DNA of 64,000 nt from Rhodamnia argentea. Its lineage: Eukaryota > Streptophyta > Magnoliopsida > Myrtales > Myrtaceae. The notes under the pieces were generated by a model, which saw only the letters and a list, made by a program, of their open reading frames with translations, made no database searches and was not told where the DNA came from. A program made the position numbers and the translations under genes. The stretch is taken from positions 25,530,283-25,594,282 of the forward strand of contig NC_063156.1 in assembly GCF_020921035.1 (NCBI RefSeq). Reading direction: 5' to 3'. The stretch's first letter is position 1. Every line of letters starts with the position of its first letter. Positions 63,127-64,000 of the stretch are shown in pieces.

Positions 63127-63778
63127 GGGAAAAGTGTCAAAAAAGTCCTAAACCTATTGCATTAGTGTCAATTCAGTTCTAAACCTTTTTTTGTGCCAAT
63201 TCAGCCCTAAACATTTTGCATTGATGCCAATTAAGTCCTAAACCTTTTATTAGTATGAATTCGGTCCTAAACCTTTTACATTAGTACCAATTTAGTCCTA
63301 AATATTTTGCATTTATGCCAATTGAGTTAATTAAGCCAATTTTGATCGAAAATTAATGGCATGGACTTCAATTATCCTACGTGGCACGGTTGGCGCTAAC
63401 GTGTATATTTTTTAATATTTTTTATGTTTTAAATATTAAAAAAAACAAAAAAATGCTTAAAAAATAATTTAAAATATTAGAATGATACTGAAAAAAAGTC
63501 TAAGTTAGCGCTAGCCGTGCCACGTAGGACAATCGATATCCACATCATCGATTTTCGATCAAAATTGACCGAATTAACTCAATTGGCATAAATGCAAAAT
63601 ATTTAGGATTAAATTGGCACTGATGCAAAAGGTCTAGGACTAAATTAGTACCAATAGAAGGTTTAGAACTGAATTGACACCAATACGAAAGATTGAGGAT
63701 TGAATTGGTACAAAAAAAAGGCTTAGGATTGAATTAATACTAATGCAATATGTTTAGGACTTTTTTGACATTTCTCCC
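63127..63778. mobile_element. Foldback element, family 1, complete copy with perfect 10-bp target duplication
   Basis: The left end GGGAAAAGTGTCAAAAAAG and the complement of the right end, GGGAGAAATGTCAAAAAAG, are near-identical. Each arm is about 290 bp, made of about six degenerate 33-bp units of the type CAATTCAGTCCTAAACCTTT, ending inward at CCTACGTGGCACGG and its complement. The loop is about 80 bp and AT-rich. GAAAATAGAG flanks both sides (63117-63126 and 63779-63788). No coding sequence. Long TIRs and a 10-bp TSD fit a non-autonomous Mutator-like element. 63789-64000 shows nothing else. Confidence 0.92.
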
Positions 63779-64000
63779 GAAAATAGAGACATGGTAAAGA
63801 TCTTCATCATATACTGGACGATGTCCATACATACCAAATGACATAGACATCGTAGCCTGTTTATAATTTACCTTATCTATTACAACCAAGCAATTATTTC
63901 CATTGACAAAGTAACTGACTTCTTCAATTCTTGTACGTTTGGGTCTCTCACCCCACGATTTGACTTAATCATCTGCGTAAATTTTTGTTGTCAACTTATT

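Overview
This window is nuclear chromosomal DNA from a flowering plant. The reasons are multi-exon genes with GT-AG introns, plant-only gene families (NIMIN, galactinol synthase, GSK3/shaggy-like kinase, GDSL esterase), AT-rich intergenic DNA and many short transposon derivatives. The look of the foldback elements, with GC-rich cores recalling GGCGAGGGTCGCC, reminds me of Myrtaceae such as Eucalyptus. That is pattern memory, not a database result. No prokaryotic, organellar, viral or CRISPR signal was seen.

Layout. 1-328: last two exons of a GSK3/shaggy-like kinase. About 2.0-20.2 kb: a degraded tandem array built around NIMIN genes (NPR1-interacting regulators of salicylic-acid defence). It holds a NIMIN pseudogene (10748-11148), an intact NIMIN (15475-15939) and a diverged NIMIN with a one-base frame break (19694-20157). 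Repeated promoter-like and downstream blocks lie between them, interrupted by foldback elements. 20.2-27.6 kb: no confident gene; several MITEs, microsatellites and a retroelement-like stretch. 27.6-35.2 kb: a tandem duplication with two complete five-exon GDSL esterase/lipase genes. 36.3-40.4 kb: a complete ARF1-type small GTPase gene with a leader intron. 42.1-43.5 kb, minus strand: a complete four-exon galactinol synthase ending in APSAA, with a TATA box, G-box and heat-shock-like element. 44-64 kb: gene-poor; a degenerate hAT transposon of about 4.2 kb, hAT and PIF-like MITEs, foldbacks and local duplications.

The genes are not an operon. Their links are evolutionary (tandem NIMIN and GDSL families) and possibly regulatory (stress and defence promoters for NIMIN and galactinol synthase). 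The most striking non-genic feature is the density of long self-complementary foldback elements. At least four families are present, and the main one has about ten copies in 64 kb. Several insertions can be proven inside the window, either from 8-10 bp target-site duplications or from an empty allele kept in a duplicated block. All exon boundaries were derived by hand from splice sites, reading frame and family knowledge, without RNA data.
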